DNA of 64,000 nucleotides from a virus. Below, piece after piece: positions 15,263 through 23,233 of the stretch (within the stretch, counting starts at the first letter, position 1; each line of letters opens with the position of its first letter). A program made the translations under genes and the position numbers. Where the stretch lies: the IMG/VR virus record IMGVR_UViG_3300010316_000005, positions 62,001 through 126,000 of that record; one strand, written 5' to 3'. The notes beneath the pieces are model-generated. The model did no database searches and was not told the origin of the DNA. It saw only the letters and a list, made by a program, of their open reading frames with translations.

Positions 15263-16345
15263 ATGTCAGATCACGCCCGTACAGTAACACCAAACAAAGC
15301 AAAAAATGCACTTCGTCACGCGATGCTCAAGAAGCGTCCAGTTTTCCTTTGGGGCCCTCCAGGTATCGGCAAGTCCGATGTAGTTCAGCAAATTGCTGAT
15401 GGCCTTGATGCAAAGATGATCGATGTTCGTTTGTCACTCTGGGAACCAACAGACATCAAAGGTATTCCATACTTCGACAGCAACATCGGTAAGATGGTAT
15501 GGGGTGAGCCAAGCGAACTTCCAGATCAGGCACTTGCTGATCAGTACGAAAACATTGTTCTTTTCCTAGACGAAATGAACTCAGCTGCTCCGAGCGTACA
15601 GGCTGCGGCATATCAGCTGATCCTTAACCGCAAGGTTGGTGAATACACGCTGCCAGATAACGTTATGATTGTTGCTGCTGGTAACCGTGAAGCTGACAAA
15701 GGTGTAACATATCGTATGCCGGCTCCGCTTGCTAACCGTTTTGTACACCTTGAAATGGCTGTTCACTTTGATGACTGGTTCCAGTGGGCAGTTGAAAACA
15801 AGGTACACCAAGACGTTGTTGGTTACTTGCAGTTTGCCAAGCAGGATATTTACACTTTTGATCCTAAGAGCCCGAGCCGCTCGTTTGCTACTCCGCGTTC
15901 GTGGACTTTCGTAAGCGAATTGCTCGAAGATGCACTGGACGCAGGTACTACAACTGACTTGGTTGCTGGTGCAATCGGCGAAGGTCTTGCTGTAAAGTTC
16001 ATGGCACACCGCAAAGTTGCTGCTAACATGCCAATGCCCGGCGATATCTTGGCAGGCAAGGTAAAAGAGCTCAAGACTAAAGAGGTTAGTGCTATGTACT
16101 CATTGACTATCTCTTTGTGCTACGAGCTGAAAGAGGCAAGCGACGCAGGCGACAAGAAGTTCGACTTTATGGTTAACAACTTCTTCCGCTTTGCAATGGA
16201 CAACTTCGAAACTGAGATGGTTGTTATGGGCATCAAGCTTGCGCTGACACAGTACGGGCTGCCAATTGATCCGGACGCAATCGACTGCTTTGATGAGTTC
16301 CACGACCGTTACGGTAAGTACATCAGCGCAGCACAAGGCGCTTAA
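15263..16345 (+). CDS. MoxR-type AAA+ ATPase
   Basis: A 360-residue MoxR-family AAA+ ATPase. The Walker A motif GPPGIGKS is at residues 31-38, Walker B IVLFLDEMN near 98-106, followed by sensor/arginine elements (GNREADKGVTYRMPAPLANRF, about 138-158). MoxR ATPases work with VWA-domain partners to remodel proteins or insert metal cofactors. The partner, a peptidase/VWA protein, is the next gene at 16469. A strong terminator and a second promoter separate the two, so their levels may be set independently. A similar pair exists in T4-like marine phages to my memory; the target is unknown. Confidence 0.88.
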   Translation: MSDHARTVTPNKAKNALRHAMLKKRPVFLWGPPGIGKSDVVQQIADGLDAKMIDVRLSLWEPTDIKGIPYFDSNIGKMVWGEPSELPDQALADQYENIVLFLDEMNSAAPSVQAAAYQLILNRKVGEYTLPDNVMIVAAGNREADKGVTYRMPAPLANRFVHLEMAVHFDDWFQWAVENKVHQDVVGYLQFAKQDIYTFDPKSPSRSFATPRSWTFVSELLEDALDAGTTTDLVAGAIGEGLAVKFMAHRKVAANMPMPGDILAGKVKELKTKEVSAMYSLTISLCYELKEASDAGDKKFDFMVNNFFRFAMDNFETEMVVMGIKLALTQYGLPIDPDAIDCFDEFHDRYGKYISAAQGA

Positions 16346-16351
16346 TCATAT

Positions 16352-16388
16352 AGAGTGGGCAAGGTCAAACTTGCCCACTCTTCTTATT
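16352..16388 (+). terminator. Rho-independent terminator after the MoxR gene
   Basis: An 11-bp stem (16353-16363 with 16370-16380), GC-rich, 6-nt loop, followed by TTCTTATT. Confidence 0.88.
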
Positions 16389-16406
16389 CAACAGATGCTT
16401 TTTGAC

Positions 16407-16435
16407 TTGACACAGACTTCGATTGCTGTTATAGT
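16407..16435 (+). promoter_or_regulatory. sigma70-type promoter for the VWA/peptidase gene
   Basis: TTGACA (16407-16412), 17-nt spacer, TATAGT (16430-16435). A second TTGACT at 16402 overlaps the -35. Confidence 0.8.
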
Positions 16436-16468
16436 TATAGCATAAACAGAGAAACAAAGAGGTTTACT

Positions 16469-17779
16469 ATGTCAATCAAAGGCACTTCAAGCAAAACTAA
16501 AAAGAACTGGCAGGAAGATCCAAATCTTACGCCAGAAGAACTCAAGGTTATGGGCGCCGCAGTCCTTGATCGTATTATTACTGCTCGTATCGGCTTGCTC
16601 CTAAAGCACCCGTTCTTTGGTAACCTTGCTACTCGGTTGAAGATCCAGGCGTGTGACGGTTGGTGCCCGACTGCGGCAACAGATGGCCGCAGCTTGTATT
16701 ACAACACTCAGTTCTTCAATGCAATGTCAAACAAAGAGATCGAGTTTGTTATTGCACACGAAATCCTTCACTGCGTGTACGATCACTTGTCGCGTCGTGA
16801 TAGCCGTGATCCTCAGCTTTATAACATTGCCGCTGACTACATTGTTAACAACATCCTTGTTGACGAGCGCATTGGTATTAAGCCAAAGATTGTTGATTGT
16901 TTCCAAGACTTTAAGTACCGCGGTTGGGCTTCTGAAGAAGTATACGATGCACTTCACGAAGAAGCCCAAAAGAATGGCGGCGACAAGAGCTTCCTTGATA
17001 AGCTTGGCGAAATGCTCGACGAACACTATGACTGGAGCAAAGACCCGAACGACGATGAACAGAAAGACGGCGAAGGCAACCCACAAGGCGGTGGCGGACG
17101 TCCTCAATATTCTGAGGAAGAACTGCGTCAGATTGCCGACGAAGTTAAAGAAGCTATGATTAACGCGGCTCAAAGTGCTGGTGCAGGTAATGTTCCTGCA
17201 GGCGTAGCGCGGATGATCAAAGAATTGACTGAGCCTAAGATGAACTGGCGTGAATTGCTGCGTCAGCAAATCCAAAGCATGATTCGCAGCGACTTTACTT
17301 TCCAGCGTCCAAACCGTAAGAGCCAGATGTCCGGCGCTATTCTTCCAGGACAGGACTTCCAAGACACTATTGACATTTGTGTTAGCTTGGACATGTCGGG
17401 TTCGATTGGTAACGAACAAGCTCAAGATTTCCTTTCAGAGATCAAAGGCATTATGGACGAGTACCAGGACTATAAGATCACTGTATGGTGTTTTGACACT
17501 AAGGTCTACAACGAGCAAGAGTTCACTTCAGACGGTGGCGACGACTTGCTAGACTATGAGATCATGGGCGGTGGCGGCACCGACTTTGACGCTAACTGGG
17601 AATACATGAAAGAACAGGACATTGTGCCTAAGAAGTTCATCATGTTTACAGATGGTTATGCTTGGAACAACTGGGGTGATCCAGACTACTGTGATACAAT
17701 CTTCCTTATTCACGGTAACCACGATCGTTCACTTGAAGGTCCGTTTGGCATGACAGTCCACTACGAGGACGCGCAATGA
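16469..17779 (+). CDS. Metallopeptidase-like plus VWA domain protein (MoxR partner)
   Basis: A 436-residue protein with two parts. The N-terminal half carries a zinc-peptidase HExxH (HEILH at residues 97-101, in IEFVIAHEILHCVYDH), and AADYIVNNIL follows as in peptidase-like domains fused to VWA. After an acidic, glycine-rich linker (about 190-215), the C-terminal half is a VWA domain with an intact MIDAS start D308-x-S310-x-S312 (DMSGS) and GGGGTDF later supplying the metal-binding Thr/Asp. This architecture is the usual partner of MoxR ATPases. Whether the peptidase half cuts or only binds is unknown. It is ATGA-coupled to the following small gene. Confidence 0.85.
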   Translation: MSIKGTSSKTKKNWQEDPNLTPEELKVMGAAVLDRIITARIGLLLKHPFFGNLATRLKIQACDGWCPTAATDGRSLYYNTQFFNAMSNKEIEFVIAHEILHCVYDHLSRRDSRDPQLYNIAADYIVNNILVDERIGIKPKIVDCFQDFKYRGWASEEVYDALHEEAQKNGGDKSFLDKLGEMLDEHYDWSKDPNDDEQKDGEGNPQGGGGRPQYSEEELRQIADEVKEAMINAAQSAGAGNVPAGVARMIKELTEPKMNWRELLRQQIQSMIRSDFTFQRPNRKSQMSGAILPGQDFQDTIDICVSLDMSGSIGNEQAQDFLSEIKGIMDEYQDYKITVWCFDTKVYNEQEFTSDGGDDLLDYEIMGGGGTDFDANWEYMKEQDIVPKKFIMFTDGYAWNNWGDPDYCDTIFLIHGNHDRSLEGPFGMTVHYEDAQ

Positions 17780-18051
17780 CAAAGAAGGTTAGGCCCTTTA
17801 ATGTTCACAAGGTCCGGAAGGTAACTTTCCTTCCGGATCATTTCGAATCTGTAGCAATTGCAGCGTCGCCTCGAAATCAAAGTAAAATTGCTCAATGGAT
17901 CGACGATAATCTCTCAAACCGATATTTCGTTAACAGAGTAACAGACGTTGACCAAACTAATAAAATTACCTACAAAATTAAAGTAGGTTTTGAAGAGGCA
18001 AAAGAGATGTCATTTTTCATGATAGCATGTCCACTTTTGACCGATAACTAA
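17776..18051 (+). CDS. Small hypothetical protein after the VWA gene
   Basis: Ninety-one residues, ATGA overlap with the VWA gene. A basic N-terminus (MTKKVRPFNVHKVRKV) leads into a beta-alpha-beta pattern (ESVAIAASPRNQSKIAQWIDDNL; RYFVNRVTDV; KITYKIKVGFEEAKEMSFFMIAC). The size suggests a small ferredoxin-like fold, but no family is recognised. Confidence 0.6.
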   Translation: MTKKVRPFNVHKVRKVTFLPDHFESVAIAASPRNQSKIAQWIDDNLSNRYFVNRVTDVDQTNKITYKIKVGFEEAKEMSFFMIACPLLTDN

Positions 18052-18055
18052 ATAA
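18048..18055 (+). promoter_or_regulatory. T4-type late promoter box
   Basis: CTAAATAA, about 41 nt before the start at 18097. It matches the late core with C at the first position and overlaps the preceding stop codon. Confidence 0.4.
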
Positions 18056-18096
18056 TATACGCATATATACTAGTAACAATTAAGGAGTAATATTGT

Positions 18097-18330
18097 ATGG
18101 CTAAAGATACTACAGCTAAAGAAGAAAAAGAAACTTCGCCAGCAGCAGAAGAAAATGAAGTTGAATTAACTCTTCAGGATCTAGCAGGGCTAAAACAAAT
18201 CATTGACGTAGCAAGTGCCCGTGGAGCATTTAAGCCTAACGAAATGGTTTCAGTCGGACAAATCTATACAAAGCTTGAGACTTTCCTTACTTCAGTGGAA
18301 GCTCAACAGAAGGCAGCACAAGGAGCATAA
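18097..18330 (+). CDS. Small hypothetical protein, late-type
   Basis: Seventy-seven residues. A charged, disordered start (KDTTAKEEKETSPAAEENE) is followed by a compact helical part: LTLQDLAGLKQIIDVASARGAFKPNEM, then SVGQIYTKLETFLTSVEAQ. This helical motif with Asp-Leu-xx-Leu and a GAFKPNE loop is known to me from conserved short proteins of marine T4-like phages. The late box upstream suggests a virion or assembly role. Confidence 0.65.
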   Translation: MAKDTTAKEEKETSPAAEENEVELTLQDLAGLKQIIDVASARGAFKPNEMVSVGQIYTKLETFLTSVEAQQKAAQGA

Positions 18331-18331
18331 T

Positions 18332-18976
18332 ATGTCTAATCACAAACACGTTGGCAGAATCGCTAGAACTAAAGCGTCAGTAGTTGTTGCGTATCGAGTA
18401 GTACCGGGCGAGCCTGATAACTGTCTTGTAGTTACTACTTCAAATTTATCCGCTGACGAACACGATGCACTAATTCGAACAGTAGAATCAACAGCCGGGC
18501 AACAATCAGAAGAATTTGCTACCGTAATGGCACGAACAAAACTTCCAGACGGCAGAACCATGCTTCCTTGGTTCCACGCATCAGGAAAGTTAGTAAAGGT
18601 TCCCACTAACACTGTCGAAATGATGCCTAACAGAAATACTTCTATTATGCTCAATGAGCTGAACAACCTTATCGCGGCGCAGCGCGGCGTAACAGTAGCA
18701 GATCTTGCTATTGGCGGTTCAAGGCCCGCTCCTGTTGCAGAGAAGCCTGTTAGCGCAGAAGAAGCAGTAGCAGCATACACTACAGGGGCGCAGGCTCCTC
18801 TTGTAGCTGCTGATGACGGAGTGCTAGACGATGCTGCTATTGCAGCTAAGTTACGCAGTGATGCTGACAGAATGTACAAAGAGGCAAAGTCTCTACGTGA
18901 TCAAGCTGAAGCGTTGGTTCCTACAAAAAAGACTGTTAGAAAAACTACTAAGAAAGTAGATGACAAAGTCTCCTAA
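18332..18976 (+). CDS. Hypothetical late protein, two-part with Ala-rich C-terminus
   Basis: The protein has 214 residues. The ATG at 18332 follows AAGGAG; an in-frame ATG at 18215 overlaps the previous gene by over 100 nt and is rejected. Residues 1-110 look globular: KASVVVAYRVVPGEPDNCLVV, then DEHDALIRTVESTAGQQSEEF and MARTKLPDGRTMLPWFHASGKLVKV. From about 125 on it is alanine/proline-rich and ends in a basic coiled-coil-like tail (MYKEAKSLRDQAEALVPTKK). It is probably a virion or assembly protein, given its neighbours. Confidence 0.65.
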   Translation: MSNHKHVGRIARTKASVVVAYRVVPGEPDNCLVVTTSNLSADEHDALIRTVESTAGQQSEEFATVMARTKLPDGRTMLPWFHASGKLVKVPTNTVEMMPNRNTSIMLNELNNLIAAQRGVTVADLAIGGSRPAPVAEKPVSAEEAVAAYTTGAQAPLVAADDGVLDDAAIAAKLRSDADRMYKEAKSLRDQAEALVPTKKTVRKTTKKVDDKVS

Positions 18977-19274
18977 GAAGAAACAACCCCCCCAGGAAGC
19001 AGACGCTTGGGAAGACGATATCCTTAAAGATGTTGAAATCAAGGCTATACCATTTGAGTATATCAAAGATATCAATATTGTTTTTAGCAGTGGCGAAGAG
19101 TTGAACATTAAGATTGATCAATCAGAGCCATATGAGGACATTGAAGACTATCTCGAACAAATAATGGAAGAACGTGAAGACGAGATAGACGGGGTTGATT
19201 TCAATTTAAATACAACTAAAGTAAAAAAAGATATGGCCAAGCTAACTAAAAGATTTCTCAAAAAAAGAAAATGA
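18960..19274 (+). CDS. Hypothetical acidic protein
   Basis: It has 104 residues and overlaps the preceding gene by 17 nt. A basic tip is followed by an acidic core (AWEDDILKDVEIKAIPFEYIKDINIVFSSGEELNIKI) with beta strands. Next come an acidic helix and a lysine-rich end (AKLTKRFLKKRK). This pattern of SGEELNIKI strand then YEDIEDYLEQI helix is familiar from unknown T4-like phage proteins. Function unknown. Confidence 0.6.
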   Translation: MTKSPKKKQPPQEADAWEDDILKDVEIKAIPFEYIKDINIVFSSGEELNIKIDQSEPYEDIEDYLEQIMEEREDEIDGVDFNLNTTKVKKDMAKLTKRFLKKRK

Positions 19275-19290
19275 GATATCTTTTAAAAGG

Positions 19291-19299
19291 CATAAATAC
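19291..19299 (+). promoter_or_regulatory. T4-type late promoter for the fibre gene
   Basis: CATAAATAC, 30 nt before the fibre start codon at 19330; a strong match to the late consensus. Confidence 0.65.
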
Positions 19300-19329
19300 T
19301 TATAACAACGAATTCTAGGAGTTATAAGT

Positions 19330-20463
19330 ATGCCATTACGTCTGAGACGCGGAACCGATGCAGTTCGTCAAACGATTACCCCAGCTGAGGGCGAATTAAT
19401 TTATGTTACCGATACCGTAGAAGTATGGGTAGGTGATGGTGCTACGCCGGGTGGGATATTTGTAACCGGCGAAGTACCTCGATTCATTGACGATTTAAAC
19501 GATGTTGATACCTCAATTGGTGTTAGTGTAAACGATTTTCTTGCATGGGACGGCGTAAACTTTATACCAATCAACATCTTTGGTGTAGCGAACAATGAAA
19601 CATTTCAACTCAACATCGAAGATAATAATAACAACTTAGTAGTTGATTTTGCCAGTTCGAGCCACTACGGTACATTTATAGGTGTCCTACAAGGTGACGT
19701 AGTAGGATCAGTCTTTTCAGATAATTCAACAAGAATTATCAACGGAGAAACAGGATCAATCGAAGCATCGATTATTGAGCCGCCAGGTAACCTTAACATC
19801 AACAGTTCGCTAGGCGGACAAACTCGAGTAGAAATTAACAGCCAAGACAACCGCTCTATTCTTAAATTAACTAGAAACACTGCGTCTGATCTAACCGGTG
19901 ACCTTGTGTCACAGTACGGTGCTATTCACTTTGAAAGAGATGATATAAATGGACCATTGGTTACTGGAGTAATTTTTGGTAGAGAAGATTCGATTGTATT
20001 CGGAAACAGCGCAGATGGAGTATTAGCGACTGAAGACAAATATTTTGTCTGGAAGAATAACAAGTTTGGCATCGGCGTTGGTGCACCAACAGAAGCACTA
20101 GATGTAGCAGGTAACGCAAATATTTCAGGTACGTTAGTAGCGGCGGCATTACAAGGCACACTAACACTAGACGATTCAACTATTGTTATTGACGGAATTA
20201 CTGGTAATATTACATCGCCGGGAATTGTATCAGGTGCATCATTGCAAGGTACGCTAACACTAGACGATTCAACTATTGTTATTGACGGTATTGACGGTAG
20301 CATTATTGCTCCGAGTTATGTACAGTTTGGTAGCTTTACAACAACCGAACGTAACTTGCTAGTAGCAGCAAATGGCATGGTAGTTTACAACACTACAACT
20401 AATAAGTTTAACGGTTATCAGAATGGTGCGTGGATCAATATAGACGACGGTTCGGCGGCATAA
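19330..20463 (+). CDS. Tail-fibre-type virion protein with internal repeats
   Basis: A 377-residue protein. The N-terminus LRLRRGTDAVRQTITPAEGELIYVTDT (residues 3-29), then VWVGDGATPGGI, is the widely found phage fibre head motif. The body is beta-rich and includes a GVGAPTEALDVAGNANISG motif (about residues 252-270), the collagen-free beta-helix repeat of fibres. Two 31-residue repeats carry the core GTLTLDDSTIVIDGI. The C-terminus (VYNTTTNKFNGYQNGAWINI) resembles a fibre tip element. It is likely to be a fibre that contacts the host, with a late box in front. Confidence 0.85.
   Translation: MPLRLRRGTDAVRQTITPAEGELIYVTDTVEVWVGDGATPGGIFVTGEVPRFIDDLNDVDTSIGVSVNDFLAWDGVNFIPINIFGVANNETFQLNIEDNNNNLVVDFASSSHYGTFIGVLQGDVVGSVFSDNSTRIINGETGSIEASIIEPPGNLNINSSLGGQTRVEINSQDNRSILKLTRNTASDLTGDLVSQYGAIHFERDDINGPLVTGVIFGREDSIVFGNSADGVLATEDKYFVWKNNKFGIGVGAPTEALDVAGNANISGTLVAAALQGTLTLDDSTIVIDGITGNITSPGIVSGASLQGTLTLDDSTIVIDGIDGSIIAPSYVQFGSFTTTERNLLVAANGMVVYNTTTNKFNGYQNGAWINIDDGSAA
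20152..20288 (+). repeat. Direct repeat inside the fibre gene
   Basis: Two 44-bp copies (20152-20195 and 20245-20288), 93 bp apart and differing at two bases. They encode the core of a 31-residue protein repeat. The near identity suggests a recent duplication of a beta-helix rung. Confidence 0.85.
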
Positions 20464-20484
20464 TAAAATAAAGGAAATATTCTT

Positions 20485-20970
20485 CTGTCACTTATAATTA
20501 AAAAAATTGGTGAGGTTGATTTAGACTTATTAAAGTCAGAACTTTCAGTATTATTAGAAAGCACTGACTCTAGTCCTCAACAAACTAGTTTTCAAGGATT
20601 TGCCGAAGGCGACTTTAACGGCGCAAATGGAAAAACAACAGAGCTTGCTGGCAGCGAGACTGACTGTACAGCAATACTATTTCCAGACAGCTATGATTAT
20701 TTGTATTCATTAATAGATGAATACAAAATGTATCGTACTAGATTAATGCTATTGCCAGATAAAAGAAACTATAGCTGGCATTTAGATTACTCTGCCAGAC
20801 TACATATTCCCCTTATCACTAACGAAAGTTGTTTCTTCATTATAGAAGAACAGAAGTATTATCTGCCCGCAGACGGAAGTGTGTATTGGGTAGATACTAC
20901 TAAGTGGCATACGTTTGTTAATGCTAATAGAAATGAATTTATGCGTTCTCACATTGTAGGATGTATATAA
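20485..20970 (+). CDS. 2OG-Fe(II) oxygenase-like protein (Asp/Asn hydroxylase type), likely CTG start
   Basis: This 161-codon frame has no ATG until 20701, but homology to the next gene begins upstream. The N-terminus here (LIIKKIGEVDLDLL) aligns with MWPIKRIGEIDLDRL of the neighbour. An AAAGGA box (20470-20475) stands 9 nt before a CTG at 20485, the best start. The double-stranded beta-helix shows HxD in WHLDYSARLHIPLIT, then IEEQKYYLPADGSVYWVDTTKWHTF with the second His, then RSHIVG with the likely 2OG-binding Arg. The family usually hydroxylates Asp/Asn/Pro in proteins or small molecules. It directly follows the fibre gene and overlaps its paralogue by 1 nt. Confidence 0.7.
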   Translation: MSLIIKKIGEVDLDLLKSELSVLLESTDSSPQQTSFQGFAEGDFNGANGKTTELAGSETDCTAILFPDSYDYLYSLIDEYKMYRTRLMLLPDKRNYSWHLDYSARLHIPLITNESCFFIIEEQKYYLPADGSVYWVDTTKWHTFVNANRNEFMRSHIVGCI

Positions 20971-21476
20971 TGTGGCCAATAAAAAGAATAGGCGAAATTG
21001 ATTTAGATCGATTAATGGACGAGATCGGTCATATTGAAAAGCCTAAAGAAGGACCTAGACAATACCCCTTTCAAAAAAAGGAAGGCATAGAAGCAGAAGC
21101 TGCCAAAGGCACAAACTTTGTACTAAGAACAGACGAGTTTGATTTTAACACCCTAATACATCCAAAATTTAAATACATAAATTCAATTATCAACAAGTAC
21201 GATATGTTCAGAACTCGTAAAATGTGGATGCACGAAAAGTTCGTGTATGCGTGGCACGTTGATAATAGTCCAAGAATCCATATACCGTTATACACTAACG
21301 AGAATTGTATGTGGATTATTGAAGAGTGTGTTTATAGAATCCCAGCAGATGGCGGAGTATATCTTGTAGATACTACTGTGCCTCATACGTTTTTAAATGC
21401 TAACGCTGATCCGTTTTTGAGAACTCACATAGTAGGAGCAACTACTATACCGATATCACAGGATCGTTCTTCATAG
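20970..21476 (+). CDS. 2OG-Fe(II) oxygenase-like protein, paralogue of preceding
   Basis: A 168-residue protein, start at ATG 20970 in a TAATG overlap (an ATG at 20961 also exists). It has the same fold and motifs as its neighbour: WHVDNSPRIHIPLYT (HxD), then IEECVYRIPADGGVYLVDTTVPHTF (distal His), and FLRTHIVG with the Arg. Both are likely Fe/2OG enzymes. Tandem duplication is apparent at the protein level (many identical positions from the GE-x-DLD start to the R-[ST]-HIVG end). The 3' end overlaps the convergent 21445 gene by 32 nt. Confidence 0.8.
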   Translation: MWPIKRIGEIDLDRLMDEIGHIEKPKEGPRQYPFQKKEGIEAEAAKGTNFVLRTDEFDFNTLIHPKFKYINSIINKYDMFRTRKMWMHEKFVYAWHVDNSPRIHIPLYTNENCMWIIEECVYRIPADGGVYLVDTTVPHTFLNANADPFLRTHIVGATTIPISQDRSS

Positions 21477-21897
21477 GATCACCGACTGTCATTCCGGGCC
21501 TTCGGTGATCGTTTCTGACTACTTGTAATATCACATTGCTCGATAAAATGTATTCAAATAGCTCTGCTTTTTCTTGTTCAGATAATGTTTGTTCTTTGCG
21601 CGTGTATGGTTTGTCAAAGTTGCTTAAAAAATACGTTTCGTCTACTTTAGAATCAAATTCTTGTCGTGCTGCTTTTGAATCCCATATTTGATATAGCGTA
21701 AATTTGTTGCCGTCGATTACTTTAGCACGGATAATAAGTTTGCCGGTGTCTCTTGCGTGTCTGTACGCAGTACCGTAATTTTTCCAAAAGTTTTCGTCGG
21801 GCAATAAGCTTTGAAACCTTTTAGATTTGTTTGTTAAATAATCCTGGAAGAAATCGCCGTGTTCAGTTTCAAACGTCGTTAGCCAATATTCTTTCAT
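21445..21897 (-). CDS. Unknown protein at the end of the oxygenase operon
   Basis: The 150-residue protein overlaps the radical SAM gene at 21869 by 29 nt. Trp/Phe-rich N-terminus (MKEYWLTTFETEHGDFFQDYL), then a central AKVIDGNKFTLYQIWDSKAARQEFDSKVD and a C-terminal helical part. The strand-turn-helix TLYQIWDSKAARQEF is reminiscent of a ferredoxin-like (dimeric alpha/beta barrel) element. No family assigned. It is the last gene of the minus-strand chain. Confidence 0.6.
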   Translation of the reverse strand: MKEYWLTTFETEHGDFFQDYLTNKSKRFQSLLPDENFWKNYGTAYRHARDTGKLIIRAKVIDGNKFTLYQIWDSKAARQEFDSKVDETYFLSNFDKPYTRKEQTLSEQEKAELFEYILSSNVILQVVRNDHRRPGMTVGDPMKNDPVISV

Positions 21898-23233
21898 TTT
21901 CTTTTTCCAATTTACGGAGTATGAGCGTCTCTTGCTGTGCTATACGCTTATCTCCTTTTAACCCGATTTCTTGCGACAGTTCAGTAACTTGCTTCCAACG
22001 TTCGTACCGCTTTGCGTATGTTAGTTCTCCGTCTTTTGTCCAACTGCGCCATAATTGAACATCTCCATGCCAACGTTCTTTATCTTCGTATATTTCTGTG
22101 TCGGGCATTAGCATCGCTATATTAGTACGAACCTCAACATAATTTTTGTAAGGCTCAGACTTACGCAACAGCTCTAGTGTATCTTCAAAGTCTTCTTCTG
22201 TTTCTGTAGGATATCCTACAATAAGCAAATACAACATATCGATCTTGCGCTTTCCTAATGCTTCGATGCTAGTATACATATCAGTGTTATTAAACTTTTT
22301 CTTCATATGCCAGCGGACGTTTTCACTGCCACTTTCAATTCCAATCCACAAGCCTTTACAACCGCTTGCTGCTACGTTATCCCAATCTTCATCAGTCATT
22401 CCGCTACGGAAAATAAACTGGCCTCTCCATTCAATTGGCAGATTTGCCTTAGCAAGTGCTTTACAGAATACCCTAAACTCTTTCATTGACCCGTTAACTA
22501 AGCTATCACTGAAGTGAAATTTGTTAACTCCGTAGGTGTGATACTGGTGTATCATTTCGTTAGCAACATCAGTGCCTGGCCTAAATTTGTACTTCTTCCA
22601 ATTAGCGTGTACGTCACAGAACGTACACTGTCTTACACAGCCTCTTGACCCTGTAACAATAAGCGTAGGTTTGCTGTATAAGCTAAAGTCAATGTCGCTA
22701 TAATCAGGTATTGGCATATTTGATAAATCATCCATTTGAGGGAATCGATGTGGCTCGCCTCGTATCAGCGCAGGTAATGATCTATCTCCTTCTCCAGATA
22801 GTGCGTGGTCTGCTAATCCATCATTAATCATTTGTTGACCAAAGTTTATTTGGAGTACCTTCAAGTCACTATGATTATTAGTAAGTCCTGACCCGCCTAA
22901 TACAATTTTAGCGTCTGACATTTCTCGAATGACACTAAGAAACAACTTAGTAAATATTTGACTGTTGAGCGTAAACACACTACATCCGATCCATTCATAA
23001 TCAACTAACTGCTTACAGTATTCTTTGATAAACTCACCGTATGCCGGAAGATAGTTGTCTCCCGTTTCGCACCATGCCACTGCGTCATCGCCAAACTCTG
23101 TAAGAAATGCATGATTTAAATCATAGCAAGTACTATCAATACCTTCACGATTTAGTACTCCTTTTAGGAATACAATGCTAGGGGCAGGATGCCAATAGTT
23201 TTGACTCGGCATTGAAAGTAATGCTATACTCAT
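21869..23233 (-). CDS. B12-binding-type radical SAM enzyme
   Basis: A protein of 454 residues when started at ATG 23233, which overlaps the previous stop by ATGA; an upstream in-frame start at 23269 is less likely. The N-terminal ~150 residues form a cobalamin-binding-like Rossmann part (IALLSMPSQNYWHPAPSIVFLKG; AKIVLGGSGLTNN). A radical SAM core has CVRQCTFC (C199, C203, C206), and WIGIESGSENV is the SAM-binding strand typical of this class. Such enzymes methylate unactivated carbons or perform rearrangements. The usual histidine of the B12 motif (DxHxxG) is not obvious, so cobalamin binding is uncertain. Substrate unknown. Confidence 0.82.
   Translation of the reverse strand: MSIALLSMPSQNYWHPAPSIVFLKGVLNREGIDSTCYDLNHAFLTEFGDDAVAWCETGDNYLPAYGEFIKEYCKQLVDYEWIGCSVFTLNSQIFTKLFLSVIREMSDAKIVLGGSGLTNNHSDLKVLQINFGQQMINDGLADHALSGEGDRSLPALIRGEPHRFPQMDDLSNMPIPDYSDIDFSLYSKPTLIVTGSRGCVRQCTFCDVHANWKKYKFRPGTDVANEMIHQYHTYGVNKFHFSDSLVNGSMKEFRVFCKALAKANLPIEWRGQFIFRSGMTDEDWDNVAASGCKGLWIGIESGSENVRWHMKKKFNNTDMYTSIEALGKRKIDMLYLLIVGYPTETEEDFEDTLELLRKSEPYKNYVEVRTNIAMLMPDTEIYEDKERWHGDVQLWRSWTKDGELTYAKRYERWKQVTELSQEIGLKGDKRIAQQETLILRKLEKENERILANDV

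Noticed and set aside
15581-16336. Long antisense ORFs opposite the MoxR gene (also 16727-17425 opposite the VWA gene)
   Set aside because: No ribosome-binding sites or motifs; the plus-strand genes are clear family members.
18037-18071. TTGACC with TATACT before 18097 as a sigma70 promoter
   Set aside because: Spacer is about 23 nt; a late-type CTAAATAA box is the better explanation.
18215-18331. Longer N-terminus for the protein at 18332
   Set aside because: It overlaps the preceding gene by over 110 bp in another frame, while 18332 has a proper AAGGAG box.
19401-20303. Minus-strand ORFs in the fibre gene
   Set aside because: They arise from the repetitive beta-helix coding sequence and have no support.
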